The notes: generated by a model from the sequence alone, not told the origin. A DNA stretch of 64,000 nucleotides from JBGSQR01 sp964509295 (GCA_964509295.1 CAZDWS010000009.1:149312-213311); one strand, 5' to 3'. Positions 9,358 to 18,730 are shown, counted from the stretch's first letter. Translations and numbers: made by a program.

Positions 9358-10875
9358 CTACCCACCAAACCGGTTACGATAATACTCGGCACCACGCCGC
9401 CTCAGGATAGCCTCCTTGTAAAGCGCTTCATACTTAATCGCAGCATCATCCCAGGTAAATCGTTTCTGCATGCCGTTTTTCCGCAATGCCGCCAGACCTT
9501 TGGGGTTGTTGTAGTACGTGTAAACGGCCCAACCGATAGTGTCATAAAGCGCACCGGCACTCAAGTTGTAAAACTTGAAACCGTCACCACTAAGGGTTTT
9601 CTCGTCGAAATTCTCCACGCTGTCTTCCAAACCACCGGTGGCCCGCACAATTGGCGGAGTCCCATAGGCCAGGCTATACATCTGGTTCAAGCCGCAAGGC
9701 TCAAACGCGGATGGCATAACAAAGAAATCCGCACCGGCCTCGACTTTGTGTGCCAGGGCATTGTCATAGCCGATAAAGCATTTGAATTTTTCAGGATACT
9801 GTGCGGCAATGTCGCCAAAGTAAAAATGTGCCCAAGGCTCGCCATTACCGACCATGACAAACTGTACATCCATAGCCAGAATTTTGTGAATCGCCTCCGC
9901 CAGGATGTCGGTACCCTTCTGCCTGACCATGCGTGATACCACGCCGAACAGCGGAATATCATCCCGTTGAGGCAGACCCATGGCCTTTTGAAGATCTTTT
10001 TTACAGGCAGCCTTCCCCTTTTTTACCGTTTTCACACTGTACTTGCTGGCAATAAAAGGATCTGCTTCCGGGCTCCACTCTTCATAGTCAACACCATTCA
10101 AAATTCCGGTCAGATCTGCTTTTCTATCGCGTACAACTCCTTCCAGCCCCCAGCCATATTCTGCGGTCTGGATTTCACTTGCATAACCCTCGCTGACCGT
10201 ATTCAACAGTGTGGCATGATAGAGTCCTCCTTTGAGCAGATTGACCTGGTCATCCTTTTCCAGCTCCAGGTAGTTGAAATGCTTCCACCCCACACCAAGC
10301 ACTTCCATCAGGCCGGGATAAAAATTGCCTTGATGCTGCATGTTGTGAATAGTCAGCAGCGAAGCAGCATCACCCACAAAACGGTCATGAAGATACGATG
10401 TATTCAACAGTACCGGAACTGCACCGGTATGCCAGTCATGGGCATGAACCACATCCGGCGTAAAATTCAGCATTTTGCAGAGTTCAAGGGAGGCCTTGGA
10501 TAGAAAAACAAAGCGGTTATCATTGTCCAAATAGCCTTCGCCATCCTGCTGGTACAAACTGGCCCGGCCATAGTAGCCCTCATGTTCCAGAAAGTAGATC
10601 GGCACATCGCTGTGCGGAAGGCGCCCCTCGTAAACTCCGCAATACTGATTTCCAATGATTCCCATGGGAACTACAAGAGTTCCGGGCAGTAGCTTCAGCC
10701 CGTATTTTTTCCGGTCAACAGAATAATAACGTGGAATGACAACCCTGGCGTCATGTCCCATGCGGGCCATGTATTTCGGCAGGGCTCCAACGATATCTCC
10801 CAGCCCCCCCTCTTTGGCAAAGGGTGTGGCTTCAGAAGCGGCGAAGAGAATGGATAATGGTTTGGCAGATTTCAC
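9358..10875 (-). CDS. glgA: Glycogen (starch) synthase GlgA
   Basis: 505 residues, bacterial GT5 type. The ADP-glucose binding motif KEGGLGDIVGALPK sits near residue 21 and the C-terminal catalytic motif EPCGLNQMYSLAYGT near residue 400, with TGGLEDSV after it. It elongates alpha-1,4-glucan from ADP-glucose in the cytoplasm. The start is GTG 10875, preceded by GGAG five bases upstream. Downstream of the transaldolase gene but separated by a hairpin at 10898-10925, so it may be partly uncoupled from it. Confidence 0.95.
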   Translation of the reverse strand: MKSAKPLSILFAASEATPFAKEGGLGDIVGALPKYMARMGHDARVVIPRYYSVDRKKYGLKLLPGTLVVPMGIIGNQYCGVYEGRLPHSDVPIYFLEHEGYYGRASLYQQDGEGYLDNDNRFVFLSKASLELCKMLNFTPDVVHAHDWHTGAVPVLLNTSYLHDRFVGDAASLLTIHNMQHQGNFYPGLMEVLGVGWKHFNYLELEKDDQVNLLKGGLYHATLLNTVSEGYASEIQTAEYGWGLEGVVRDRKADLTGILNGVDYEEWSPEADPFIASKYSVKTVKKGKAACKKDLQKAMGLPQRDDIPLFGVVSRMVRQKGTDILAEAIHKILAMDVQFVMVGNGEPWAHFYFGDIAAQYPEKFKCFIGYDNALAHKVEAGADFFVMPSAFEPCGLNQMYSLAYGTPPIVRATGGLEDSVENFDEKTLSGDGFKFYNLSAGALYDTIGWAVYTYYNNPKGLAALRKNGMQKRFTWDDAAIKYEALYKEAILRRRGAEYYRNRFGG

Positions 10876-10897
10876 TTGAACTCCATTAAAACTAAAA

Positions 10898-10925
10898 ACT
10901 CCCCGCCAACGTCGTGGAGGGGAGT
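10898..10925 (-). terminator. Terminator-like hairpin between transaldolase and glgA
   Basis: ACTCCCC pairs with GGGGAGT with a partly paired interior. On the minus strand it is followed by TTTTTAGTTTT, 11 bases past the transaldolase stop and 22 bases before the glgA start. Confidence 0.7.
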
Positions 10926-10935
10926 CTAGGACAGT

Positions 10936-11580
10936 TTATTTCGGCACGCTTTCCCAGTCAGCCAGGAATTTAGCTATACCAGCATCCGTCAGCGGGTGTT
11001 TGGCCAACTGCATCATGACAGAGAAAGGAATTGTTGCAATGTCAGCTCCGATTAAGGCCGAGTTAAGTACATGAATCGGATTACGAACACTGGCAACAAT
11101 GATTTCACTGGTATAGCCGTAGTTGTCAAAGATAGCCCGTATATCTTCAATAATCCCCATGCCGTCCTGGGAAATATCGTCCAGACGACCGATGAAAGGA
11201 GAAACATAGGTTGCACCGGCTTTGGCAGCCAGCAGCGCCTGCATGGGAGTGAAGATCAGGGTTACATTGGTTTTAATCCCTTTTTCTGTCAGCGTCTTGG
11301 TGGCCTTGAGCCCTTCGGGAGTCATGGGAACCTTAACGACAATATTTGCATGAATTTTGACCAGCTCCTCAGCTTCTTTGATCATTCCGGGAGCGTCAAG
11401 AGAAACTACTTCAGCAGAAATAGGACCGTCAACGATAGACACAATTTCTTCAATAACATCTTTAAACTTGCGGCCGGATTTGGCAATCAGCGATGGGTTT
11501 GTTGTAACGCCATCAACCAGACCCAGGGCATGTGCTTCACGAATTTCCTTAACATCAGCAGTATCAATAAAAAACTTCAT
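10936..11580 (-). CDS. Transaldolase, small (TalC/FSA-like) type
   Basis: 214 residues starting MKFFIDTADVKEI, the standard start of the compact transaldolase family. Schiff-base lysine region is IVVKVPMTPEGLKA; later come NVTLIFTPMQALLAAKAGA and VSPFIGRLDDI. It moves a dihydroxyacetone unit in the non-oxidative pentose phosphate pathway; a fructose-6-phosphate aldolase activity cannot be excluded. ATG 11580 has GGAGG four bases before it; an in-frame upstream start would add only five residues. In line with folK and the TRASH-domain gene. Confidence 0.93.
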   Translation of the reverse strand: MKFFIDTADVKEIREAHALGLVDGVTTNPSLIAKSGRKFKDVIEEIVSIVDGPISAEVVSLDAPGMIKEAEELVKIHANIVVKVPMTPEGLKATKTLTEKGIKTNVTLIFTPMQALLAAKAGATYVSPFIGRLDDISQDGMGIIEDIRAIFDNYGYTSEIIVASVRNPIHVLNSALIGADIATIPFSVMMQLAKHPLTDAGIAKFLADWESVPK

Positions 11581-11591
11581 AACGCCTCCAT

Positions 11592-11852
11592 TCAACCTTT
11601 TTTATTTTCAAGTTTCTCCTGAAATTTTTCCAGGCACTCTTTAGAACAGAAATAATAACGCTCGTCCTCCAACCTGCCGATTATCGCATCATCCTCCGAT
11701 ACAAAAACACCGCAGATCGGGTCCTGATGGGTAATGGCCGCATTTCCCTTCTCCGTACTGATTTCCGGCTCATCATCCTTGCCTTTGATCAATCTGACTA
11801 CTATTCGATAGCCGATATATGCCAACAATGCCCAGATCAGGATTCGGATCAC
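11592..11852 (-). CDS. Small membrane-anchored TRASH/YHS-type metal-binding domain protein
   Basis: 86 residues. An N-terminal membrane helix (IRILIWALLAYIGYRIVV) is followed by a charged linker and a C-terminal domain DPICGVFVSEDDA...YYFCSKECLEKF. The C-x(n)-FCSKEC cysteine pattern is that of TRASH/YHS domains, which bind metals. It begins 12 bases after folK and ends just before the transaldolase gene. No specific role can be read from the sequence. Confidence 0.82.
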   Translation of the reverse strand: MIRILIWALLAYIGYRIVVRLIKGKDDEPEISTEKGNAAITHQDPICGVFVSEDDAIIGRLEDERYYFCSKECLEKFQEKLENKKG

Positions 11853-11864
11853 TTGGTTTCCTTT

Positions 11865-12353
11865 TTATATTCGGACAGCAGTTTCGTCTGACTTCAATGC
11901 TTTCAGCAGTTGCTTGATGCTTATTCCCGCTTCCGGATGTATCAGCTCTGGAGAAAGATCACTTAATGGCTGAAGAACAAAACGTCGGTTCATCATCTGG
12001 GGATGCGGCACGACAAGTTCCGGCGAATTAATAATCTGGTTACCATACAGCAGAATATCCAGGTCCATGCTGCGAGGCCCCCATTTTACAGTGCGTTTAC
12101 GCTTAAAAACATTATCCTCAATATTTTGGAGAGCTTTGAGAAGGTCGTGGGGGGAAAGCCTCGTGGATAACCGCAAGACGGCATTATAGAAGTTAGGTTG
12201 ATCAGCCACACCCACCGGGGTGGTCTCGTAAAAAGGAGAAAGCCCTGTTACCTTTGTATTCGGCAGTTTACTGATTTCGGCAACCGCTCGCAACAGATAA
12301 AGTTCTCTGTCACCCTGATTGGAACCAATTGCAATGTATGCGTCGTTTTCCAC
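11865..12353 (-). CDS. folK: FolK, 6-hydroxymethyl-7,8-dihydropterin pyrophosphokinase
   Basis: 162 residues with AYIAIGSNQGDRELYL at the start, SPFYETTPVGVADQPNFYNA, and the ATP/Mg signature KWGPRSMDLDILLYG followed by PHPQMMNRRFVLQPL. It transfers pyrophosphate from ATP to the pterin in folate synthesis. The start is GTG 12353. It has no ribosome site upstream, and a well-formed -10 box ends seven bases before it, so the mRNA may be leaderless. First gene of folK / TRASH / transaldolase. Confidence 0.94.
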   Translation of the reverse strand: MENDAYIAIGSNQGDRELYLLRAVAEISKLPNTKVTGLSPFYETTPVGVADQPNFYNAVLRLSTRLSPHDLLKALQNIEDNVFKRKRTVKWGPRSMDLDILLYGNQIINSPELVVPHPQMMNRRFVLQPLSDLSPELIHPEAGISIKQLLKALKSDETAVRI

Positions 12354-12359
12354 CAGAAG

Positions 12360-12390
12360 ATTAAATCACAACCACAGGTTGACGTCAACC
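12360..12390 (-). promoter_or_regulatory. Sigma-70 type promoter of folK overlapped by a 14-bp palindrome
   Basis: Reading the minus strand: TTGACG (12388-12383), 17-base spacer, TTTAAT (12365-12360). The expected transcription start is at about 12353, the first base of the folK GTG codon. The -35 box lies inside the perfect palindrome GGTTGACGTCAACC (12377-12390), which could be an operator. Confidence 0.65.
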
Positions 12391-12419
12391 GCACTCTAAG
12401 GCAATAGAACAATTTTACC

Positions 12420-12458
12420 AAAAAACACCCTGACAACCAGGAGGGGAAGTCGCCAGGG
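12420..12458 (-). terminator. Probable terminator downstream of the endonuclease III-like gene
   Basis: On the minus strand CCCTG at 12458-12454 pairs with CAGGG at 12432-12428, and a run of T follows. The stem is short (5 bp) around a large loop that can fold further. It lies 135 bases past the stop of the 12594-13259 gene and upstream of the folK promoter. Confidence 0.45.
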
Positions 12459-12593
12459 CAGATGAGGTTCTTTGGAGGACCTCGCAATTAGTTCTTATGA
12501 TTTATTATACCAATCACTTGTCAACTACGCAAGTAACTTTCTTATAACTAACTGTTTTAAGGTTAAAAACAGGCTGTTAATTTACTATTTTTA

Positions 12594-13259
12594 TCAACTA
12601 CCCGCAAAACCACATACACTCTTGAGTGGGCAATCACTGCAGGCCGGTTTTTTTCTACAGAATCTTTTACAATGTTCCACAATGACGGCGTGATATTCAT
12701 TGTAAACTTGCACATCAGCCGGAAGACTATTCATAAAGATTATTCTGATTTCTTCATAACATTCTTTGCCATCAAGCAGGCCTAAACGATGAAACAGTCT
12801 CTTGGTATAGCTGTCCACGACAAAACTGGGCTTATGCCCGGCGTAAAGTAAAATGGCATCACAGGTTTCCGGCCCGACACCTTTTACCTTCAATAATTCA
12901 CTTCTCAGTTCCAGCCAGTCTCCGGCAAACATTTTTTCCAGTGAACCATCGAATCGTTTATCAAGCCATTGAACAAATGATTTTATCCGAACACTCTTGA
13001 TATTAAAAAAACCTGACGGCCTTATTAAACCGGCTAATTCATTTTGTTCAATTTGTATTAATCGTTCCTGAGTTAGCATTTCAGCACTCTTCAAAGCTGA
13101 TATAGCCTTCTCAACATTAATCCAGGCTGTGTTCTGGGTCAGGATCGCTCCAATACAGACCTCATAAGCGGTTTCAGCCGGCCACCAATTCAATGGCCCG
13201 TAATAGGCGGACATGAGCTGGAATATATCAAACAGTTTTGACTGTTGAGCCATTTCCAT
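12594..13259 (-). CDS. Endonuclease III-like HhH-GPD DNA glycosylase
   Basis: 221 residues. The helix-hairpin-helix LLKVKGVGPETCDAILLYAG is followed by PSFVVDSYTKRLFHR, whose Asp is the conserved catalytic residue. A C-terminal iron-sulfur loop has the pattern C-x5-C-x2-C-x5-C (FCRKKPACSDCPLKSVC). Where EndoIII has the lysine that gives AP-lyase activity (GVGRKT), this protein has Glu (GVGPET). That suggests a single-function glycosylase, as in MagIII/MpgII-type alkyl-base enzymes. It starts 3 bases after the upstream SDR gene, so the two are co-translated. Confidence 0.85.
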   Translation of the reverse strand: MEMAQQSKLFDIFQLMSAYYGPLNWWPAETAYEVCIGAILTQNTAWINVEKAISALKSAEMLTQERLIQIEQNELAGLIRPSGFFNIKSVRIKSFVQWLDKRFDGSLEKMFAGDWLELRSELLKVKGVGPETCDAILLYAGHKPSFVVDSYTKRLFHRLGLLDGKECYEEIRIIFMNSLPADVQVYNEYHAVIVEHCKRFCRKKPACSDCPLKSVCGFAGS

Positions 13260-13261
13260 AT

Positions 13262-14134
13262 TTAACTATCGATTGAAGCAAGTATGCCATCAGTCATTGA
13301 AACATAGCGAAGCTGAACACACAAACGCTCCCGCATCAAGGTATTATCAACAACCCTGGAATCACTGACATAGGACAGCATCAGCGGAGTCATTACACGC
13401 CTGGCCTCTTCCATTGAAACTTGTGGCTGACGTGCAACACCAAGTGCATCAGCCACGGCGTTAAAATATTCCGTCATACTGCAAGGCTTGCCATCGCTTA
13501 CATTAAAAATTTCACCGGCCTGGCCTTTTTCAATTGCCGCCAGACAGATTTCAGTCAAATCATCGGCATGAATCCTGTTGCTTGGACCTGACTCACTTTC
13601 CAAAAGCAAAGGCTGACCGCCATGAATCTGGGTCAGCGGCAACCGTCCCGGCCCATAGATGCCGCTTACCCTAAGCATTACAACAGGCACACAGTTTGCC
13701 TCGCCATATGCCTTAAATACTGATTCGGCATCCAGCCTTCGTTTGCCCATTGCAGATTCGGGCAGCGTCTCCGAGCATTCTGTTACTACTGAACCATCTT
13801 TGGCCGAATATACGGAGGTTGCACTCATATAAATAATTTTGTCAGGCGGGCCCGATTTGGAAATTGCTTCACAAAAATTTCTGGCCCTTTGATCATAAAT
13901 ACCTCCGCCTGGTGGCGGAACAAGATAAACCAGTGTACTGCCGCTGAGATCGATCAATGGAATTTCTGCCGGTTCGTCAAGAACACACCTGACTACTTCA
14001 AATCCACATGAAGCCAGCTGTTCTGCTTTAACATCAGATCTGACAAGGCAGGTCACTTTATCACCCGCTGCCTTTGCCTGGTTGGCAATTCGACCACCTA
14101 TATATCCGCAACCAGCTATAAACAGTTTTGCCAT
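13262..14134 (-). CDS. NAD(P)-dependent epimerase/dehydratase-like SDR protein
   Basis: 290 residues. The start KLFIAGCGYIGGRIANQAK is a nucleotide-binding fold of the extended/atypical SDR type (YeeZ-like). Further motifs are IIYMSATSVYSAKDG, where the serine of the active site would sit, VVMLRVSGIYGPGRLP and NRIHADDLTEICLAAIE. A canonical YxxxK is not evident (the region reads ESAMGKRRLDAE), so catalysis may differ or be lost. Substrate unknown. Co-transcribed with the glycosylase gene downstream. Confidence 0.82.
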   Translation of the reverse strand: MAKLFIAGCGYIGGRIANQAKAAGDKVTCLVRSDVKAEQLASCGFEVVRCVLDEPAEIPLIDLSGSTLVYLVPPPGGGIYDQRARNFCEAISKSGPPDKIIYMSATSVYSAKDGSVVTECSETLPESAMGKRRLDAESVFKAYGEANCVPVVMLRVSGIYGPGRLPLTQIHGGQPLLLESESGPSNRIHADDLTEICLAAIEKGQAGEIFNVSDGKPCSMTEYFNAVADALGVARQPQVSMEEARRVMTPLMLSYVSDSRVVDNTLMRERLCVQLRYVSMTDGILASIDS

Positions 14135-14195
14135 TCGAATCCTCCAGAACTTATTTCACCAACAACTTTTTGCAAAGTCCAGCACATCATAAACC

Positions 14196-14232
14196 TCAAA
14201 GGGCTTCGCAGATATACCGCGAAGCCCTTTGA
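14196..14232 (-). terminator. Terminator hairpin after the pyruvate:ferredoxin oxidoreductase gene
   Basis: TCAAAGGGCTTCGC pairs perfectly with GCGAAGCCCTTTGA around a 9-base loop, 41 bases after the stop at 14273. The T tract on the minus strand is weak. Confidence 0.7.
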
Positions 14233-14272
14233 TTTACTACCTACTGAGCCGGTATCACCGGTTCAGTTTCTA

Positions 14273-17200
14273 CTATTTCTCTTCATAAGTCAGAGCAGCC
14301 AATTTCTGGTAATACTCATAACGCTTGAGTGAGAACTGTTTACCCTTCTGCATCAGCTTTTCAGCAGCTTCAGGGTTAATCTTTTTGAGAACTTTCCAAC
14401 GGTTTTCGCCGTTGACGAAGTCTTCATAAGATGTGGTTGGCGCCTTGCTGTCAAGGATAAGCGGGTTCTTACCTTGTGCAGCCAGTGTCGGGTTATAGCG
14501 ATACAGGGTCAGATAACCGGAAGAAACCGCTTTTTTCTGCTCATCCACTGCAGTTGTCATATCGATACCATGAGCAATACAGTGAGCATAGGCGATGATC
14601 AATGAAGGACCATCATATGCCTCTGCTTCCATGAAGGCCTTGACGACCTGGCTTGGGTTCGCGAGAGAAACGCTGGCAACGTAAACATGGCCGTAGGACA
14701 TGGCGATCATACCCATATCTTTTTTAGCGATGGTTTTGCCACCGGCTGCGAACTGAGCAACAGCACCGATTGGTGTAGACTTGGAAGCCTGACCACCGGT
14801 ATTGGAGTAAACTTCCGTATCGACAACAAGGATGTTAACATTCTTGCCGGAAGCAAGGACGTGGTCAACACCACCGAAACCGATGTCGTATGCCCAGCCG
14901 TCGCCACCGATACACCAGACAGACTTCTTGACCAGGTAGTCAGCAACAGGCAGAAGCTGAATTGCTGCAGCCTCTTTGCTGTCCTTGAGAGCTGCTTTGA
15001 GTTTTGCAACGCGTTCACGCTGTTTCTCAATGCCAGCCTGGTTGCTCTGATCAGCTTCGGCAATTTCCTTGGCCAATGCAGCCTGACCAGGAAGCTGAGT
15101 CAGCAGTTCCAGAGCTTTCTCATTGAACTTGTCAACGGCAAGACGCATACCCATACCAAACTCGGCATTGTCTTCGAACAGAGAGTTACACCATGCCGGT
15201 CCACGTCCATCAGCGCGTGTGCAGTATGGAGTAGTAGGCAGGTTACCACTGTAGATTGATGTACAACCAGTTGCGTTGGCAATCATTGCGCGGTCGCCGA
15301 ACAGCTGTGACATCAACTTGATGTAAGGTGTCTCGCCGCAACCTGCGCAAGCACCGGAGAACTCGAACAGAGGACGGGCAAGCTGGCTGCCGCGCAGTGT
15401 GTCCAGCTTGAGTGTAGCCTGATCGATATCCGGAATTGACAGGAAGAAGTCGAAGTTGGCAGCTTCCTGTGCACGCAGCGGTGGCTGGAAGTGCATATCA
15501 AGAGCCTTGTGAGCAGGGTTTGTTTTGTCCTTTGCAGGACAGTTGTGTGCACAGGCACCGCAACCGGTACAGTCTTCAGGAGCAACCTGGAGAGTAACCT
15601 TCATGTCCTTCAGTTCAGCCATCTTGGAATCGGCACATTTGAAGGTTTTTGGAGCACCTTTCAGGGCAGAAGCAGGATAAGCCTTCATACGCATTGATGC
15701 GTGCGGACATACGAATGAACAGATACCGCACTGGATACAGAGGGTTTCATCCCAAACCGGAATTTCAACAGCGATATTACGCTTCTCGTACTGTGAAGTG
15801 GCTGTCGGGAAAGTACCGTCAACCGGAACCATGGAAATTGGCAGCTCATCACCTTTACCGGCAATCAGCGGACCGGTAACTTCCTGAACAAACTTAGGAG
15901 CGGTCAGTGATACCGGTGGAGGCATAACCAGCTTGCTGGTTGCCTTGGCAGGTACTTTAACTTCAAAAATGTTGTTAATACCAGCTTCAACAGCTGCGTA
16001 GTTCATATTAACAACTTTGTCGCCAGACTTGCCGTAGGATTTCTTGATGGCGTACTTGATCTCTTTAACAGCTTTTTCCAGAGGAATGATGTTGGAGATC
16101 TTGAAGAATGCTGTCTGCATGATCATATTGATACGTGCGCCCAGTCCGATTTCTTCGCCCAGTTTAATGGCGTTGATAACGTAGAACTTGAGTTTTTTAT
16201 CAATGATTGCCTGCTGAGCTTCGATAGGCATCTTGTCCCAGACTTCATCATGGCTGAAAGGTGAGCAGAGCAGGAATGTTCCGCCCTTTTTGGCTTTGCT
16301 GAACATGTCGTACTTCTCAAGGAAAGAGAAGTTATGGCAGGCAACAAAATCTGCATCGTCGATCAGGTAAGGAGCATTGATCGCTTTCTTGCCGAAACGG
16401 AGATGTGATGTAGTGATTGAACCGGCTTTTTTGGAGTCATATACAAAGTAGGCCTGTGTGAAATACTTGGTGCTCTCGCCGATGATCTTGATGGTGTTTT
16501 TGTTTGCACCAACAGTACCGTCTGAACCGAGACCGTAGAACATGGCCTGATAAGTACCTTCCATGGAAGTGCGGAAAGACGGATTGTACTCAAGGCTGGA
16601 GTTCATGACGTCATCATTGATACCGACAACGAAGTGATTCTTAGGCTTGGCTTTTTTGAGGTTGTCGAGAACAGCTTTAGCCATTGCAGGAGTAAACTCT
16701 TTTGAACCGAGACCATAACGACCACCAACGATAGTTGGATATCCGTCAAATACAAACTTGCCTGCTGACATAGCTTCGCCGATTGCAGTGCGAACGTCCA
16801 GATAGATCGGCTCACCCAGGCAGCCTGGCTCTTTGGTACGGTCAAGAACAGCAATTTTCTTGACTGTTTTTGGCAGAGCCTTGATGAAAGCGTCAAGCGG
16901 GAAAGGACGGTAGAGGCGGATCTTGACAACACCGACTTTCTCGCCTTTTTTAGTCAGCACGTCTACAGTTTCCTGTACGGTTTCTGCGGCAGAACCCATA
17001 ACAACAATTACGCGGTCAGCGTCTTTAGCACCATGGTAATCAACCAGTTTGTACTTACGACCGGTGATTTTACCGAGCTTGTTCATTTCTTCCTGAACAA
17101 TGCCGATAGTTGCAGGGTAGTACGGGTTAACAGCTTCACGGCCCTGGAAGTATACGTCCGGGTTCTGTGCGGTGCCGCGGATTACTGGATGATCAGGAGA

Positions 17201-17824
17201 AAGTGCGCGGGCACGGTGCTCATTGACCAGATCGTCACTGATCATGTGGCGGATATCATCAAAGCTCAGTTCTTCAACTTTCTGCAGTTCATGGGAAGTA
17301 CGGAAACCGTCAAAATAATGCAGGAAAGGAACGCGAGCGCGCAGTGTTGCAGCGTGTGCGATCAGGGAGAAGTCCATACACTCCTGAACGTTGTTGGCGC
17401 AGAACATTGCAAAGCCGGTTGAACGACATGACATTACATCGGAGTGGTCGCCGAAGATATTGAGTGCAGCAGCTGAGATCGCACGTGCAGATACATGGAA
17501 AACCGTAGAGGTCAACTCACCGGCAATCTTGTACATGTTTGGGATCATCAGCAGGAGGCCCTGGCTGGCGGTAAAAGTAGTTGTCAAAGCACCGGACTGA
17601 AGCGCACCGTGAACGGCACCAGCGGCACCGGCTTCGGACTGCATCTCGGTTACCGATGGAACGGTTCCCCAAATGTTCTTTTCGCCAGCGGCTGTCTTGA
17701 CGTCACACATTTCACCCATGTTGGACGACGGAGTAATCGGATAGATGGCAATGACCTCGCTAGTCGCATGAGCGACGTGAGCGACTGCGGTGTTGCCGTC
17801 AATGGTAATCATTCTTCTGCTCAT
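14273..17824 (-). CDS. nifJ: Pyruvate:ferredoxin (flavodoxin) oxidoreductase, single-chain
   Basis: 1183 residues, the full length of the homodimeric enzyme. Domains in order: pyrimidine-binding domain (YPITPSSNMGE near residue 35), transketolase C-type domain, gamma domain, a two-[4Fe-4S] ferredoxin domain (CIQCGICSFVCPH and CTGCGACAHNCP near residues 690-760), and the TPP-binding domain with ACAGCGETPYIK and CIGGDGWAYDIGFGG...EVYSNTGGQ. It interconverts pyruvate with acetyl-CoA, CO2 and reduced ferredoxin. In an acetate-using anaerobe it probably also works in the carboxylating direction and can supply electrons to nitrogenase. ATG 17824 has AAAGGAGG upstream; a start 30 bases earlier is less likely. 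It has no operon partner. Confidence 0.96.
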   Translation of the reverse strand: MSRRMITIDGNTAVAHVAHATSEVIAIYPITPSSNMGEMCDVKTAAGEKNIWGTVPSVTEMQSEAGAAGAVHGALQSGALTTTFTASQGLLLMIPNMYKIAGELTSTVFHVSARAISAAALNIFGDHSDVMSCRSTGFAMFCANNVQECMDFSLIAHAATLRARVPFLHYFDGFRTSHELQKVEELSFDDIRHMISDDLVNEHRARALSPDHPVIRGTAQNPDVYFQGREAVNPYYPATIGIVQEEMNKLGKITGRKYKLVDYHGAKDADRVIVVMGSAAETVQETVDVLTKKGEKVGVVKIRLYRPFPLDAFIKALPKTVKKIAVLDRTKEPGCLGEPIYLDVRTAIGEAMSAGKFVFDGYPTIVGGRYGLGSKEFTPAMAKAVLDNLKKAKPKNHFVVGINDDVMNSSLEYNPSFRTSMEGTYQAMFYGLGSDGTVGANKNTIKIIGESTKYFTQAYFVYDSKKAGSITTSHLRFGKKAINAPYLIDDADFVACHNFSFLEKYDMFSKAKKGGTFLLCSPFSHDEVWDKMPIEAQQAIIDKKLKFYVINAIKLGEEIGLGARINMIMQTAFFKISNIIPLEKAVKEIKYAIKKSYGKSGDKVVNMNYAAVEAGINNIFEVKVPAKATSKLVMPPPVSLTAPKFVQEVTGPLIAGKGDELPISMVPVDGTFPTATSQYEKRNIAVEIPVWDETLCIQCGICSFVCPHASMRMKAYPASALKGAPKTFKCADSKMAELKDMKVTLQVAPEDCTGCGACAHNCPAKDKTNPAHKALDMHFQPPLRAQEAANFDFFLSIPDIDQATLKLDTLRGSQLARPLFEFSGACAGCGETPYIKLMSQLFGDRAMIANATGCTSIYSGNLPTTPYCTRADGRGPAWCNSLFEDNAEFGMGMRLAVDKFNEKALELLTQLPGQAALAKEIAEADQSNQAGIEKQRERVAKLKAALKDSKEAAAIQLLPVADYLVKKSVWCIGGDGWAYDIGFGGVDHVLASGKNVNILVVDTEVYSNTGGQASKSTPIGAVAQFAAGGKTIAKKDMGMIAMSYGHVYVASVSLANPSQVVKAFMEAEAYDGPSLIIAYAHCIAHGIDMTTAVDEQKKAVSSGYLTLYRYNPTLAAQGKNPLILDSKAPTTSYEDFVNGENRWKVLKKINPEAAEKLMQKGKQFSLKRYEYYQKLAALTYEEK

Positions 17825-18117
17825 TACTGTTCCTCCTTTGATATTTTGTTTCAATGCTGCGTTATTAAACGTACCACATCACTGCTTTTTTTAAAGCCTT
17901 TTTGTTCTCCTGCTTTGTCAGTCGCCGTTGATTGAGGGATGATTATCAGGGGAGTTGAAATAAATCTTCAAAAAAAAGAAGTTTTGCTTTTTCCAGACAC
18001 AACGTAGACAACTGAATCAGTGGTAATACCAATTATACTTTTTGACGTCCGTGTCAAGAAAAAAACAAAAAAGCTTGGGAATACAGCCGGCTACACCAAC
18101 CAAAAAAATCAAAAAAA

Positions 18118-18714
18118 TCAACTCAGCTGATTCCTTGACTGAAATGCCCACTGCACAGTTGCGGCATCAACATACTCAATATCACTACCAAGAGGTATAC
18201 CATGAGCAAGGCGGGATATTTTGACATTCATCGGCTTGAGTAACCTGGTCAGGTAAAGGCCGGTGGCCTCCCCTTCAACAGAAAAGTTTGTGGCAATGAC
18301 CACTTCGCTAACACCACCGACCGCAACTCTTTCCAGCAGTTCAGCCACTCTGATATCTGCCGGCCCTATTCCGGAAAGTGGTGATATGGCGCCCCCCAGA
18401 ACATGGTAGACTCCGTTATATGCGTGACTGCGCTCCATGGCCATCAGATCCTGGGAGTTTTCGACTACACAGATGGTACCCGTATCCCGATTTCCGGTAC
18501 AGATCTCACAGGGATCTTCTTCCGTTATGGCAAAACAGATTGAGCAGGCCTTAACCCGGGTTCGAACATCTAACAGCGAATCCGCCAGAGCTGTCATGTT
18601 AGGCGGATTTTTCAACAGATGAAAAGCCAGCCTGAGCGCTGTACGCTCACCCACACCGGGCAATTTCTTCAATTCGCCAACCAAACGTGAAAATGATGTG
18701 TTTTTATTGTACAT
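18118..18714 (-). CDS. recR: Recombination mediator RecR
   Basis: 198 residues from ATG 18714 (an in-frame GTG lies two codons earlier). HhH region KLPGVGERTALRLAFHLL, four-cysteine zinc finger CSICFAITEEDPCEIC, and Toprim domain ICVVENSQDLMAME with HVLGGAISPLSGIGP. It helps load RecA with RecF/RecO in gap repair. Last gene of dnaX-ybaB-recR, a gene order widespread in bacteria. Confidence 0.96.
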   Translation of the reverse strand: MYNKNTSFSRLVGELKKLPGVGERTALRLAFHLLKNPPNMTALADSLLDVRTRVKACSICFAITEEDPCEICTGNRDTGTICVVENSQDLMAMERSHAYNGVYHVLGGAISPLSGIGPADIRVAELLERVAVGGVSEVVIATNFSVEGEATGLYLTRLLKPMNVKISRLAHGIPLGSDIEYVDAATVQWAFQSRNQLS

Positions 18715-18730
18715 GCTCACTCAGCAATTA

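Noticed and set aside
9967..10503. 178-codon open frame on the plus strand
   Set aside because: It lies entirely within glgA on the other strand, has no ribosome site and no recognisable domain; glgA motifs are certain.
17855..18117. TTGACA...TATAAT promoter upstream of the pyruvate:ferredoxin oxidoreductase gene
   Set aside because: Both hexamers occur near 18030-18060 on the minus strand, but the spacer is only 14 bases; too short to call.
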